Counted from the first letter of the stretch, positions 1 through 8,342 are shown. The stretch: DNA of 64,000 nt from Candidatus Leptofilum gracile (GCA_016713825.1 JADJOJ010000007.1:682001-746000); one strand, 5' to 3'. A program made the numbers and translations. Notes: generated by a model not told the origin, from the letters alone.

Positions 1-369
1 CATGCCGTAGAAAAACGGCGTTACCACGGCCACGGCATCGGCCCCGACGGCTTCGGCATGGCGGCACAGCGCCAGGGTCGAGGCAAGCTGGTTGGCCCCG
101 GTGTGCAGGATGACAGGCACACGGCCGTTTGCCACAGAAACGGCCGTTTCATGCAGCCGCATCCGCTCACCGTCGCTGAGCAGTACGCCCTCGCCCGTGG
201 TGCCGCCCACAAAGAGGCCGCTCACGCCTGCGTCTAGCAGCAAGTTGATGAGGTCGGGGAGAACGGCCGTATTCACCGTCATCCCATCGGCCAAAACGGG
301 GGTGGCCAAAGCCGGGGCCACGCCGCCGCGCACTTTTTCCTTTAATTGAGCAATTTTAGCGTCTATCAT
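1..369 (-). CDS. DapA-family aldolase/lyase, N-terminal part (gene runs off the window)
   Basis: Reading the minus strand from the ATG at 369 gives MIDAKIAQLKEKVRGGVAPA and an uninterrupted frame to the window edge (123 residues). The stretch LFVGGTTGEGVLLSDGER matches the substrate-binding GTTGE loop of the dihydrodipicolinate synthase / N-acetylneuraminate lyase TIM-barrel family, and VPVILHTGANQLASTLALCRHAEAVGADAVAVVTPFFYG follows the family strand-helix pattern. The Schiff-base lysine lies beyond the window, so the substrate cannot be assigned. The start overlaps the stop of the upstream aminotransferase as ATGA, so the two are probably translated together and may act in one amino-acid or keto-acid pathway. 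The family is fairly sure, the exact enzyme is not. Confidence 0.8.
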   Translation of the reverse strand, partial: MIDAKIAQLKEKVRGGVAPALATPVLADGMTVNTAVLPDLINLLLDAGVSGLFVGGTTGEGVLLSDGERMRLHETAVSVANGRVPVILHTGANQLASTLALCRHAEAVGADAVAVVTPFFYGM

Positions 370-1697
370 GATAAATATTTCGCCTCGGCATCGGTTAGCG
401 CTGCTTCAAATTTGTGCAGCGCTTCTTCCACCAGGTGGTGCGGAATGTTCAGCGGGGGCGTCATGCGGATGGAGTTGGTGCCGCAAGGAATGAGCAGCAA
501 GCCATTTTCAAAGGCGTGCTCAATCACATGGTCACGCAGCTTTACGGCCCGCTCTTTGGTTGTCCGGTTCATTACAAACTCCATGCCAATCATCAAGCCA
601 CGGCCACGCACATCGCCCAGGCTGGGATGGCGTGTTTCCATCTCGATGAGCGCATCTTTGATAAAGCCGCCCGTCTCTTCAGCACGCGCCAGCAGATTTT
701 CCGCTTCAATCACTTGCAGGGTGGCCAGGGCAGAAACGGCCGCTACCGGATTCCCGCCAAAGGTGCTGCCGTGCGACCCCGGCTTCCAATCCATAATCGT
801 TTCTGGGGCGATGATGCCGCCGATGGGCATGCCGCTGCCCACGCCTTTGGCAAAACAAACAATGTCTGGCTGCACATTTTCATGCTCGATAGCCCACCAT
901 TTGCCAGTGCGCCCCACACCGCTCTGAATCTCATCCACAATCAGCATGATGCCGTACCGGTCGCACACGTCGCGCAGTTGGGCAAAAAAGCCAGGCGAGG
1001 GCACGATGTAACCCCCTTCGCCCTGGATCGGCTCCACCAAAATGGCCGCAACATCTTCCGGGGCCAGCGTGGTGCGGAACACCATCTCTTCCAGGTAATT
1101 GATGACGGTATCGCCGCAGCTTTCGCCATTGTGCTGGGCCAAAATGGGCCGATATTCGTTGGGGTATGGCAGATGATACACTTTTACGCCAGACACGTAG
1201 TTGGCCCGCTGCACCGATTTGCTGGCGGTAAAGGAGAGCGAACCCAGTGTGCGCCCATGAAACGCGCCCAAAAAGCCAATAAAGCGGGTGCGCCCCGTTT
1301 TGTACATCGCCAGTTTGATGGCGGCCTCAACCGCCTCGGTGCCTGAATTGCCAAAATAGACGCGGTTACGGCCGTTCATCGGCGCAATGCCACTCAACTT
1401 TTCAGCCAATTCCACCGCCTGCGGGTAATAAAAATCGGCCAGGCAGATGTGCCAAAACTTGTCAATTTGTTCCCGCACCGCATCCACCACCTGCGGATGG
1501 CGATGCCCCACATTCATCACCGCAATGCCAGCCATAAAGTCGATGTAGCGACGGCCGTCTACATCCCACACTTCAGACCCTTCTGCCTTTTCAACGACCA
1601 GCGCGTATTCACGAGTATACGACGGGGACAGCACATTGATGTCTCGCTTGATAATTTCCTGGCCCAGCGGGCCAGCACCAGCCATACTGAATTTCAT
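366..1697 (-). CDS. Class III PLP-dependent aminotransferase (4-aminobutyrate / acetylornithine type)
   Basis: This 443-residue protein transfers an omega-amino group to a 2-oxo acid using pyridoxal phosphate in the cytosol. Diagnostic features are YFGNSGTEAVEAAIKLA (cofactor phosphate loop), AFHGRTLGSLS, LIVDEIQSGVGRTG with the PLP-binding Asp, and VCFAKGVGSGMP with the Schiff-base lysine, followed by GSHGSTFGGNPVAAVSA. The length is normal for the family. The start at 1697 has a GGAGG site five bases upstream. The stop overlaps the start of the DapA-like gene. The family also contains ornithine, lysine and beta-alanine aminotransferases, and sequence alone does not settle which amino donor is used. 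Confidence 0.9.
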   Translation of the reverse strand: MKFSMAGAGPLGQEIIKRDINVLSPSYTREYALVVEKAEGSEVWDVDGRRYIDFMAGIAVMNVGHRHPQVVDAVREQIDKFWHICLADFYYPQAVELAEKLSGIAPMNGRNRVYFGNSGTEAVEAAIKLAMYKTGRTRFIGFLGAFHGRTLGSLSFTASKSVQRANYVSGVKVYHLPYPNEYRPILAQHNGESCGDTVINYLEEMVFRTTLAPEDVAAILVEPIQGEGGYIVPSPGFFAQLRDVCDRYGIMLIVDEIQSGVGRTGKWWAIEHENVQPDIVCFAKGVGSGMPIGGIIAPETIMDWKPGSHGSTFGGNPVAAVSALATLQVIEAENLLARAEETGGFIKDALIEMETRHPSLGDVRGRGLMIGMEFVMNRTTKERAVKLRDHVIEHAFENGLLLIPCGTNSIRMTPPLNIPHHLVEEALHKFEAALTDAEAKYLS

Positions 1698-1731
1698 AAT
1701 GCCTCCGAAAAATGCTTATGACTTACTTGAA

Positions 1732-1760
1732 AAGTTCAACTTTTGACAAAAGTTGAACTT
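1732..1760. repeat. Perfect 13-bp inverted repeat (TCAACTT type)
   Basis: Arms at 1732-1744 and 1748-1760 are perfectly complementary around GAC, between the clpS stop and the aminotransferase start. A near-identical element (arms 59034-59046 and 59054-59066) precedes the ndk stop, so this is a small dispersed family. It could form an mRNA hairpin; no clear T-tract follows on the minus strand. Confidence 0.7.
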
Positions 1761-1780
1761 CTTGGGACAAACCCAAATAG

Positions 1781-2158
1781 TTAGATTAGTTCAATGGTAA
1801 ACATGAGGGGATACCCCTCTAGTTGGGCAGCAAAATGGGCCTTCCCCACCCTGGCTTTTGCTTCAGATAGCGGCAGCGTGGCCACCAGCGCCAGCCCATT
1901 AAAATGGGCGGTGATCATCACATGCTCTGCCTCCAACGGAGAAAGCTGAAAAATGCGCTGCAAAATGATGACCACAAACTCCATGGGGGTTACATCATCG
2001 TTGTGGATGAGCACTCTGGCCAAATCTTCCTGGTCATCTTGGGTATCCTGATCCAGGTTGGTGTCCAGGTCCCACTCAGTCTCTGCCGTGGCGGTGGGGA
2101 AAGGGTGCCGCGCACCCGATGTGGGGATTTGCTTCTCAAGTTCCATACCGCCGCCCAT
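1781..2158 (-). CDS. clpS: ATP-dependent Clp protease adaptor ClpS
   Basis: ClpS binds N-degron substrates and hands them to ClpA/ClpC for degradation. The 125-residue frame has a variable acidic N-terminus (residues 1-45) followed by the ClpS core: VLIHNDDVTPMEFVV, which carries the Asn-Asp pair that grips the substrate N-terminus, then AEHVMITAHFNGLALVA with the conserved His, and GYPLMFTIEL at the end. The GAGGT four bases before the ATG at 2158 supports that start, although an ATG four codons later is possible. It lies on the same strand as the aminotransferase, separated from it by a hairpin. Confidence 0.95.
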   Translation of the reverse strand: MGGGMELEKQIPTSGARHPFPTATAETEWDLDTNLDQDTQDDQEDLARVLIHNDDVTPMEFVVIILQRIFQLSPLEAEHVMITAHFNGLALVATLPLSEAKARVGKAHFAAQLEGYPLMFTIELI

Positions 2159-2207
2159 TTTACCTCAAAGCCGCCTGCCAGCCATGCCAACAACGCCGAC
2201 AATCGAC

Positions 2208-2238
2208 AAAAAAAGCTGGCCCAAAAGTCCAGGCCAGC
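2208..2238 (-). terminator. Intrinsic terminator of the aldehyde oxidoreductase gene
   Basis: On the minus strand a 7-bp stem GCTGGCC/GGCCAGC (arms 2232-2238 and 2215-2221) is followed by seven T residues. It sits just after the stop of the oxidoreductase gene and before clpS, so clpS probably starts a new transcript. Confidence 0.8.
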
Positions 2239-2245
2239 CCTTAAT

Positions 2246-2277
2246 GAGTTACCGTTTACCATTTACAATTAACCATT
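2246..2277. repeat. Single-arm tandem heptamer-type repeat (TTTACCA words)
   Basis: The segment is built of imperfect copies of a 7-base word (GTTACCG, TTTACCA, TTTACAA, TTAACCA). It resembles one arm of the tandem-word hairpins found elsewhere in the window and overlaps the 3' end of the oxidoreductase gene. Confidence 0.5.
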
Positions 2278-4026
2278 GGAACGGCCGTATTCCTCCGGCA
2301 CCCCCTGCACCCCCACCTCATCCAACTTGTCGTAAATGTGGTGCACCTCTGGCGCATGGAAACGGGCCACCATGCCCGACGGTGGCAGCGGCTCGTCGTA
2401 GAAAAAGGCGGGCAGATTGTCGTCTGCCTCGGCAAAACCAGCGGCCAGGTTAAATTCCCGCTCCAGCCGCAGCGTGGCCCGGCCAAGGCGCTGGAAGAAG
2501 CTGGGGTCAAGCTCGGTGCCTACGGCCGCATTCACCGCATTGGCCAAAAATTCTACGTTGGGGTTGGTCACCGTACGGCCGAAAATGCAAATGCCCAAGG
2601 AATCCACCGCCGCGCACCCAATTTGCGCCTCCAGGCTGAGCTGCTTCAGCTCTTCAATATTTTTGCTGCGCGAATCCAGCTTGGGCACGTTGCCCGCCGT
2701 GTGGTCTGCCCCCTGCGCCGTGGTCATCATGGAAATGCCCGTCACTTCGATGACGCGCGGGTCGTAGGCGGAGATTGCCTGCTTTTTGATGCACGGTACG
2801 CGGTGGATGCCGTAATGTTCCCCCACCCGCGCCGTGCCTTGGGCCCAGAGACGGCCGTCTTCAGACCCATCTTTCAGCTCCAAAAAGACCCGCCGCATAA
2901 AGTCCAGATCACCAAACTCAGCCAGCCCCGCATCCATCAGCACCGCAATCATCGCCCCGGTTTCAATGGTGTCGATGCCCAATTCGTTGCAATACTGGTT
3001 CATCTCCGCCAGGTGATCGGGGTCGCTGAGGCCGCAGTTGGTGCCCAGCAGCGCCAGCGTCTCGTACTCCACCGGCGAGGTAATTTCCTTACCCTCAGCA
3101 TCGACGTACACGTTGCTGCACTGGATGGTGCAGCCAGGCATGCAGGCGTGGGTGTGGTTGCCGCCCCGCGAATTGTTCAGTTCGGTGATGTAGGTGCCGC
3201 CCATCTTAAACGTCTCTTCCGAATCATTCACCTGCGCCCCAAGCGTGAAGTTGTTCACCGGAATGCCGCCGATATGGTTGGTGTAATCGGCCATCGCCAT
3301 CGTGCCCACGGGGGCGTAGGTGGTTTGGATGGCCGGGTCTTCCTGAATCCATTTGGCGTAGGTGCGCACCGATTCCAGCGTCTTTTTGCGGTCGTGCAGA
3401 TTGGGCATTTTGTGCAGCTCGATGACAATCGCCTTCACCTTCTTGCTGCCCATCACCGCCCCCACACCGCCGCGCGCCGCCAGCCGGGAAGCGCGTCCAT
3501 CACTGTCGCTGATGGTGATGCCCGCCAGCAAACCCTGGTATTCGCCGACGGGGCCGCACAGGGCAAAGGCGATCTTCTTGCCGTATTTTTCGTAGAGCAG
3601 TTCGGCCGTTTCCGTATTATTTTTGCCCAAATACGGCGTGGCATCCTCAAAAGTGAGCTGCCCTTCCTTGTTGAAGTGCAGCACCACCCAGTCGGCCGAT
3701 TGGCCGTGCAGGGTAAAACCGGCCACCTCGATGCGCCCCATGCCGTAAGCCAGCGTACCGCCCGCGTTGGCCTCTTTGATGCCGCCGGTGAGCGGGCTTT
3801 TGCAGCCCACGCTGAGCCGGTTGGCGTTGGAAAAGGTGGTGCCGGCAAACGGCCCTGCTGAAAAAATGAGCGGATTGTCTGGCCCCAGCGGGTCTACGGT
3901 AGCCGCGCCGCTTTCCACCAGCGTTTTAGCGATGAGATACCGCCCAGCCATCACCAATCCTTCTTTTTCCATTGGCTGGCTGGTCACCGTTTGGTCATTC
4001 AAATGAATGTGTAAGTAGTTGCGCAT
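2269..4026 (-). CDS. Aldehyde ferredoxin oxidoreductase family protein (tungstopterin enzyme)
   Basis: Enzymes of this family oxidise aldehydes to carboxylic acids with ferredoxin, using a tungsten bis-pterin centre and one [4Fe-4S] cluster. The N-terminal domain has the pterin-contact segment RLSVGCKSPLTGGIKEANAGG, then RAAR-type RLAARGGVGAVMGSKKVKAI. Cysteines at CMPGCTIQC (CX3CX3C rather than the usual CX2CX3C) plus the Cys in DSLGIC are the likely cluster ligands. I place the start at 4026, with an AGAGGA site before it, giving 585 residues. The open frame runs further upstream but that part overlaps the divergent CoA-transferase gene and has no family similarity. Together with that neighbour the context suggests fermentation or oxidation of amino-acid-derived aldehydes and acids. 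Confidence 0.92.
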   Translation of the reverse strand: MRNYLHIHLNDQTVTSQPMEKEGLVMAGRYLIAKTLVESGAATVDPLGPDNPLIFSAGPFAGTTFSNANRLSVGCKSPLTGGIKEANAGGTLAYGMGRIEVAGFTLHGQSADWVVLHFNKEGQLTFEDATPYLGKNNTETAELLYEKYGKKIAFALCGPVGEYQGLLAGITISDSDGRASRLAARGGVGAVMGSKKVKAIVIELHKMPNLHDRKKTLESVRTYAKWIQEDPAIQTTYAPVGTMAMADYTNHIGGIPVNNFTLGAQVNDSEETFKMGGTYITELNNSRGGNHTHACMPGCTIQCSNVYVDAEGKEITSPVEYETLALLGTNCGLSDPDHLAEMNQYCNELGIDTIETGAMIAVLMDAGLAEFGDLDFMRRVFLELKDGSEDGRLWAQGTARVGEHYGIHRVPCIKKQAISAYDPRVIEVTGISMMTTAQGADHTAGNVPKLDSRSKNIEELKQLSLEAQIGCAAVDSLGICIFGRTVTNPNVEFLANAVNAAVGTELDPSFFQRLGRATLRLEREFNLAAGFAEADDNLPAFFYDEPLPPSGMVARFHAPEVHHIYDKLDEVGVQGVPEEYGRSNG

Positions 4027-4135
4027 CAGGTTCCTCTTCAAGCTTTTATGGCGAGCCCGGTCGTTTACGGCCGGGCGATCTAGGTCTACTAAAAGGTTAT
4101 CACAAAACGGCCGTTCCGCCCCAAAATTAACAACC

Positions 4136-4198
4136 AGTGCCAGGCACGGGGCTGTAGGTTTCACGCCAACCAGACCGTTCTGCCCCGTGCCTGGCACT
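4136..4198. repeat. 17-bp perfect inverted repeat between divergent genes
   Basis: Arms at 4136-4152 and 4182-4198 read AGTGCCAGGCACGGGGC and its exact complement, with a 29-base loop. It lies in the 208-bp gap between the divergent oxidoreductase and CoA-transferase genes. It could be an operator, a long RNA hairpin or a dispersed element; its GTGCCAGGCAC arms are themselves partly palindromic. Confidence 0.75.
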
Positions 4199-4234
4199 CC
4201 CCAAAAACTCGTCAATTTGTGATAAGATTCCGGC

Positions 4235-5587
4235 ATGAATAAAAAACCACAACTTTCCCTGGAAACGGCCGTTTCCCACATCAAAAACGGCGACACCCTC
4301 CTCGTGGGCGGCTTTGGCATGACCGGCAACCCCGTCCACCTGCTGCACGCCCTGGCCGAGACCGATATACGCGACCTGACCTACGTGGCCAACAACGTCG
4401 GCGAACCGGGCCTGGGCGGCGGGCGCTTGCTGCGCAACGGGCAAATCAAAAAAGCGATTGGCTCCTTCTTCACCAGCAATCGCGAAGCCGTCGCGGCCGC
4501 CCAATCAGGCGCGATGGAGGTAGAGCTGATTCCCCAAGGCTCGCTGGCCGAGGCGATGCGCGCTGCCGGGGCAGGCATTGGCGGCTTTTACACCCCCACC
4601 GCCGCCGGAACCGTCCTGGCGGAGGGCAAAGAAACCAAGATAATTAACGGCAAACTGCACGTCTTTCAGCCCGCGCTGCGCGGTAACGTGGCCCTTATCC
4701 GCGCCTGGCGTGCCGACGAGGCGGGCAACCTGGTCTACCGCATGACGGAACAAAACTTCAACAAAGCGATGGCCACCGCCGCCGATCTAGTCATTGCCGA
4801 AGTGGAACAGATTGTGCCGCTGGGCGCGCTCGATCCCAACGAAATTCACACCCCCGGTTGCTACGTGGACATTTTGGTGCAGGCCCACACCACCCTGGAC
4901 GATTTGGGCAGCTCCGCCTCCATTGACGGCGGGGCCAAAAAGGCAGGCGACGTGCGCATGCTCATGGCCGAACGCGCCTTGCAGGAGCTGAAGCCCGGTG
5001 ATGTGGTCAACCTGGGCGTGGGCATCCCCACGCTGGTGGCCGATTTGATCACGCCGGAGCACGGCATCATTTTGCACACGGAAAACGGGATGCTGGGCGT
5101 CGGGCCTGCACCAGAAGCGGGCGGGGCGCTGGAGTACCCGGTGAACGCGGGCAAAATTCCGGTGACGGCCCTGCCCGGCAGCAGCTACTTCGACAGCGCC
5201 GATTCGTTTGCTATGATTCGCGGCGGGCATGTGGATGTGGCCATCATGGGCGGCTTGCAGGTGGATGAGGCGGGCAATCTGGCCAACTGGGCCGTGCCGG
5301 GCAAACCGCTGCTGGGCGTCGGCGGAGCGATGGATTTGGCGTCTGGGGCCAAGCGGCTGATCATTACGATGACGCACGCCAGCCGGGAGGGCGAGGCCAA
5401 GATCGTGCCGGAATGCACCTTACCGCTCACCGCGCTGGGCGCGGTGGATATGATCATCACCGATCTGGCGGTGTTTGGTTTTGTGGATGGCAAGCTAACG
5501 CTGCTGGAACTGATGCCGGGGGTGACACTGGCAGAGGTTGAGGCGAAGACAACGGCCGTGTTCGTCAATGCCCTCAGCTACCAGTGA
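4235..5587 (+). CDS. Fused succinyl-CoA:3-ketoacid-type CoA-transferase (A and B subunits in one chain)
   Basis: This enzyme moves CoA between succinyl-CoA (or another acyl-CoA) and a 3-oxo acid. Residues 1 to about 225 are the A subunit, with GDTLLVGGFGMTGNP and the LGGGRLLRNGQIKKAIGSF segment. Residues about 240-450 are the B subunit, with NLGVGIPTLVADL and HTENGMLGVGP, whose Glu is the expected nucleophile that forms the glutamyl-CoA intermediate. Bacteria usually encode the subunits as two genes (scoA/scoB); the single chain with a short linker recalls the mitochondrial arrangement. The start ATG lacks an obvious ribosome site. It is divergent from the aldehyde oxidoreductase. Acetate or butyrate CoA-transferase activity is an alternative. 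Confidence 0.93.
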   Translation: MNKKPQLSLETAVSHIKNGDTLLVGGFGMTGNPVHLLHALAETDIRDLTYVANNVGEPGLGGGRLLRNGQIKKAIGSFFTSNREAVAAAQSGAMEVELIPQGSLAEAMRAAGAGIGGFYTPTAAGTVLAEGKETKIINGKLHVFQPALRGNVALIRAWRADEAGNLVYRMTEQNFNKAMATAADLVIAEVEQIVPLGALDPNEIHTPGCYVDILVQAHTTLDDLGSSASIDGGAKKAGDVRMLMAERALQELKPGDVVNLGVGIPTLVADLITPEHGIILHTENGMLGVGPAPEAGGALEYPVNAGKIPVTALPGSSYFDSADSFAMIRGGHVDVAIMGGLQVDEAGNLANWAVPGKPLLGVGGAMDLASGAKRLIITMTHASREGEAKIVPECTLPLTALGAVDMIITDLAVFGFVDGKLTLLELMPGVTLAEVEAKTTAVFVNALSYQ

Positions 5588-5600
5588 TTCTTTTAAAAAA

Positions 5601-5668
5601 CCGCAGATTTCGCAGATTACACAGATTTTTCCCTGAGCATCTTCGTGGCTTTGCGCCACTGCGCGAGA
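5601..5668. repeat. Period-9 repeat cluster (CGCAGATTT, then TTTGCGCCA words)
   Basis: Three copies of a 9-base word (CGCAGATTT, CGCAGATTA, CACAGATTT) are followed by CTTTGCGCCACTGCG. The same words recur at 24646, 55243, 56334 and 58419. It fills the gap between two convergent genes. Confidence 0.7.
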
Positions 5669-5684
5669 TTTTTCAGGTGACTCG

Positions 5685-6710
5685 TCAATAGAGCCGCAAA
5701 TCGAGGAAAAAAAGCACGATGTAGCCCAGCAGCAGCAGGAGCCAGCCCACCAGCTGCACCATATCTAAAAAGAAAGCCCAGGAAACCGAAAAATTGTCCT
5801 GCACCACCTGCAAAATAGATTCCAAACTTTCCAGCTTGGCTTTGACCGTTTGCTTCCACTCATCCATGTACAGCTCGTCGAAGGCGGCGCGGTAGAGTTG
5901 GGCAGTGTACCAATCGCCAATCATCAGCAGCTCCTGGTCGATCCGCTCAAAATCCAGCAGCAGGGTGAGCCGCTCCTGCAAAATTTGCTGCAAGGCGCGG
6001 CGAGAGGCGCTGGGCAGCAGACTGCGGCGCGGGCGGCGATCCAGTTGGGCGCGTAACGTTTCTAGCTTCTTGTCGATGCGTTGGTCGATCATGCGGTAAC
6101 GCAGCAGTTGGGTGTTGGCAATTTTGATCACCTCAATTTCGGACTGAAAATCGGCATCCAAAGCCATCACAATGCCACCTTCCCAATCCAGAATGGTGAC
6201 ATCTTGTTCGGAGTAGCGCACGCGGGTGGCCAATATGGTCACCACATCTTTGCCACTAATCACCTCTCGTTGGGAGCGCAGAAAGCGAGCCAGCAGCTGT
6301 GATCGGTCGGCAATGAACTGGTCTATGTTAATTTGCTCGCTGGCAAAAAGCAGCAGGACATACTCTTCGTAGAGGCCGCTTTCTTGAACGGCCGTTGGCA
6401 CCAGCGTTTGTACCAGCCCGGCTTCTAACCGATCTTTTAACTGCAAGGTCTGGCTGCTGAGCACATTTTGCAGCTCAAAACGGCATTCCAGCAGCTGAAT
6501 TTCCTGTTCGTACAGGTACGCCTGCACCAAAATCTGAATGCCTTCGATTTGAACGGCCGTTGCTTCCAGCAGTTGCACTTCCATATCGACTGGCTTAAAG
6601 TACGGGGCGTCTTTGAGTTTTTTCAGCGGGGCGGCGGGTTGGGGAACGGCCGTTCCCCCATGTGGAAAAGTAAACAAGTAACACAGTTGAGCATCGAGTG
6701 AGTCTGTCAT
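5685..6710 (-). CDS. Hypothetical C-terminally membrane-anchored protein
   Basis: I do not recognise a function with confidence. The 341 residues comprise a soluble N-terminal part with alternating strand-like segments, a Leu/Arg-rich helical middle (roughly 200-300), and one strongly hydrophobic segment at the end (SWAFFLDMVQLVGWLLLLLGYIVLFFLDL), so a tail-anchored topology is likely. This layout recalls the RMD1/DUF155 family, which also ends in a single membrane helix, but I see no decisive motif. It stands alone, convergent to the CoA-transferase and divergent from the flavoprotein gene. A possible promoter lies at 6773-6802. Confidence 0.6.
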   Translation of the reverse strand: MTDSLDAQLCYLFTFPHGGTAVPQPAAPLKKLKDAPYFKPVDMEVQLLEATAVQIEGIQILVQAYLYEQEIQLLECRFELQNVLSSQTLQLKDRLEAGLVQTLVPTAVQESGLYEEYVLLLFASEQINIDQFIADRSQLLARFLRSQREVISGKDVVTILATRVRYSEQDVTILDWEGGIVMALDADFQSEIEVIKIANTQLLRYRMIDQRIDKKLETLRAQLDRRPRRSLLPSASRRALQQILQERLTLLLDFERIDQELLMIGDWYTAQLYRAAFDELYMDEWKQTVKAKLESLESILQVVQDNFSVSWAFFLDMVQLVGWLLLLLGYIVLFFLDLRLY

Positions 6711-6772
6711 TTTAGGTTCCTGAGCGGTTTGTTATGACTAGGTGACCGGGTGACAAGGTGACAAAGGGTCAG

Positions 6773-6802
6773 ATAGTGGTAAAGGTAGTCTAGCACTGTC
6801 AA
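6773..6802 (-). promoter_or_regulatory. Possible sigma-70 promoter of the anchored-protein gene
   Basis: On the minus strand a perfect TTGACA (6797-6802) is followed after 18 bases by CACTAT (6773-6778), about 60 bases before the start codon at 6710. The -10 box is weak, so this is tentative. Just downstream GGTGACC-type words repeat three times (6739-6763). Confidence 0.4.
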
Positions 6803-6816
6803 ATTAGGTTTTGCCA

Positions 6817-7839
6817 ATGATAACAGCAACCGAAACAAAACAAACGATCGATGTGTTGGTAGTTGGTGCAGGTTTTGCCGGGCTGCTGGCCGCCAACCAG
6901 CTGCAAGCGGCGGGCCAGTCTGTGGTGGTGGCAGAAAAAGCGCGGGGTGTGGGCGGCCGCCTGGCCACCTGGCGGCTGGGGCCGGGGCGGGGCGACACGG
7001 GAGCACAATTTTTCACCGTGCGCGAACCGCAGTTTCAGCAGTTTGTGGCTGAATGGCAGCAGGCGGGGCTGGTGTTTGAATGGTCGCGCGGCTGGGCCGA
7101 TGGCTCGGCAGTGAGCACCAATCAGGGGGATGGGTATCCGCGCTATGCCATTTCTGGGGGCATGACGGCCGTTCCCAAGCATCTCGCCGCCAATCTCACC
7201 CTGCACACCCAGACGAAGCTAACTCAAATTCGGGTGGCGGGGGATGGCTGGGAAGTGCTGGCGGAAAACGGCCGTACCTACCAAGCCCGCGCCCTTTTGC
7301 TCACCCCACCCGTGCCGCAGTCGCTCGCCTTGCTAGACGCCGGTAACGTGCCGCTCACCGCAGCGGATCGGGCCGCGCTGGAGAAAGTTAGCTATGCCCC
7401 CTGCCTGGCGGGGCTGTTTTGGGTAGCGGGGGAGGTCTCGCTGCCGGAGCCGGGCGGCTTGCAGCGGCCAGAGGCCACCATTAGCTGGCTGGCCGATAAT
7501 CGGCGCAAGGGAATTTCAGCAGAAGCCCAAATTTTAACGGCGCACGTTAATCCGCAGCTGAGCCGGTTGTGGTACGAGGCGCCGAAGAATGAGTTGGTGG
7601 GGATTTTTATGCGGGAATTACGGCCGTTCCTCGGCAAAACCGCCACCGTCAAAGCGCACCACATCCACAAATGGCGCTACGCCCTGCCCACCGCGCTCCA
7701 TCCAGAGCGCACCCTGCTGGCCGCCGGCTTGCCCCCACTCGCCTTCGCCGGGGATGCCTTCAACGGCCCCCGCGTCGAAGGCGCGGCCCTCTCCGGCCTC
7801 GCCGCCGCCGACGCCTTAATCAACACCCCCACTGAATAA
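6817..7839 (+). CDS. Renalase-like FAD-dependent oxidoreductase
   Basis: The protein opens with a Rossmann FAD-binding fold, DVLVVGAGFAGLLAANQL (GXGXXG), then EKARGVGGRLATWR, the motif typical of the renalase / NAD(P)/FAD-dependent amine-oxidase-like group, and DTGAQFFTVR. Near the C-terminus LAFAGDAFNGPRVEGAALSGLAAAD is the second FAD contact. At about 340 residues it has the usual length. The ATG at 6817 has an AGG eight bases upstream; a TTG six bases earlier is the other possible start. Renalase-type enzymes reoxidise isomeric dihydronicotinamides, but the substrate here is only inferred from the family. Confidence 0.85.
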   Translation: MITATETKQTIDVLVVGAGFAGLLAANQLQAAGQSVVVAEKARGVGGRLATWRLGPGRGDTGAQFFTVREPQFQQFVAEWQQAGLVFEWSRGWADGSAVSTNQGDGYPRYAISGGMTAVPKHLAANLTLHTQTKLTQIRVAGDGWEVLAENGRTYQARALLLTPPVPQSLALLDAGNVPLTAADRAALEKVSYAPCLAGLFWVAGEVSLPEPGGLQRPEATISWLADNRRKGISAEAQILTAHVNPQLSRLWYEAPKNELVGIFMRELRPFLGKTATVKAHHIHKWRYALPTALHPERTLLAAGLPPLAFAGDAFNGPRVEGAALSGLAAADALINTPTE

Positions 7840-7877
7840 AAATGGCTCTTGGGAAATTTGCGGAGTCTTACCACAAT

Positions 7878-7930
7878 GATGCGTGAAACGTGATGCGTGA
7901 CCAGAGGTGCATCACGCATCACGCATCACG
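7878..7930. repeat. Tandem-heptamer hairpin (CGTGATG/CGTGAAA words)
   Basis: The left arm is built of CGTGAAA and CGTGATG units, the right arm of CATCACG units, together able to fold into a stem of about 22 bp. It lies between the convergent flavoprotein and mnhG genes and could end both transcripts. The same words recur at 14464, 28157, 29269 and 40156. Confidence 0.75.
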
Positions 7931-7950
7931 GCAAACCACATGAAAAAAAA

Positions 7951-8322
7951 TTAGTGGTCCGGGGCCACTTCTGTGCCGTGCAGAATATGGGCCGGTTCGT
8001 CGTAGCGGCCTTTCAGCTCGTCAACTTCTGTGCCTTCCCACAGCGGCACGCCGTTGGTGTACGCCGCCCGGCCAATCATGTGCGCCGAGACGGGGGCGGT
8101 GAGCAGCACAAAAATAATCGTGGCAATCGCTCGGCTGGCAATGCCCAGCTCGCCAAAAAAGAGCACGGTGCCCAGCAAGATCAGCCCCAGCCCCAGGGTA
8201 GACGCCTTGGTAGCCGCCGACATGCGCAAATACAAATCCGGCATCCGCAGCAGGCCAATGCCCGCAATGAGGATGAGAAACACGCCAAAAAGCATCAAAA
8301 TTGTGCCAACAATTTGTCCCAT
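7951..8322 (-). CDS. mnhG: Mrp/Mnh monovalent cation/proton antiporter subunit G
   Basis: MrpG is a small three-helix membrane subunit of the Mrp Na+(Li+,K+)/H+ antiporter. The 123 residues begin MGQIVGTILMLFGVFLILIAGIGLLRMPDLYLRM, and the RMPD(L/V)Y(L/T)R segment is the family signature; two more hydrophobic segments follow (ASTLGLGLILLGTVLF, IATIIFVLLTAPVSAHMIGRAA). The start at 8322 has AGAGGGAG upstream; the frame extends further but only through an intergenic repeat. It is the last gene of the operon, separated from mnhF by a 16-bp inverted repeat. Confidence 0.93.
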   Translation of the reverse strand: MGQIVGTILMLFGVFLILIAGIGLLRMPDLYLRMSAATKASTLGLGLILLGTVLFFGELGIASRAIATIIFVLLTAPVSAHMIGRAAYTNGVPLWEGTEVDELKGRYDEPAHILHGTEVAPDH

Positions 8323-8342
8323 CTTGTTACTCCCTCTACAAA

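Noticed and set aside
414..1346. 310-codon plus-strand open frame
   Set aside because: It lies opposite the aminotransferase gene, has no family features and is low-complexity His/Arg/Ala sequence typical of antisense frames in G+C-rich DNA.
2338..3861. 507-codon plus-strand open frame
   Set aside because: It is antisense to the aldehyde oxidoreductase, whose motifs are clear on the minus strand.
4027..4329. N-terminal extension of the aldehyde oxidoreductase frame
   Set aside because: It overlaps the divergent CoA-transferase gene and an inverted repeat, has no family similarity, and a good ribosome site precedes the ATG at 4026.
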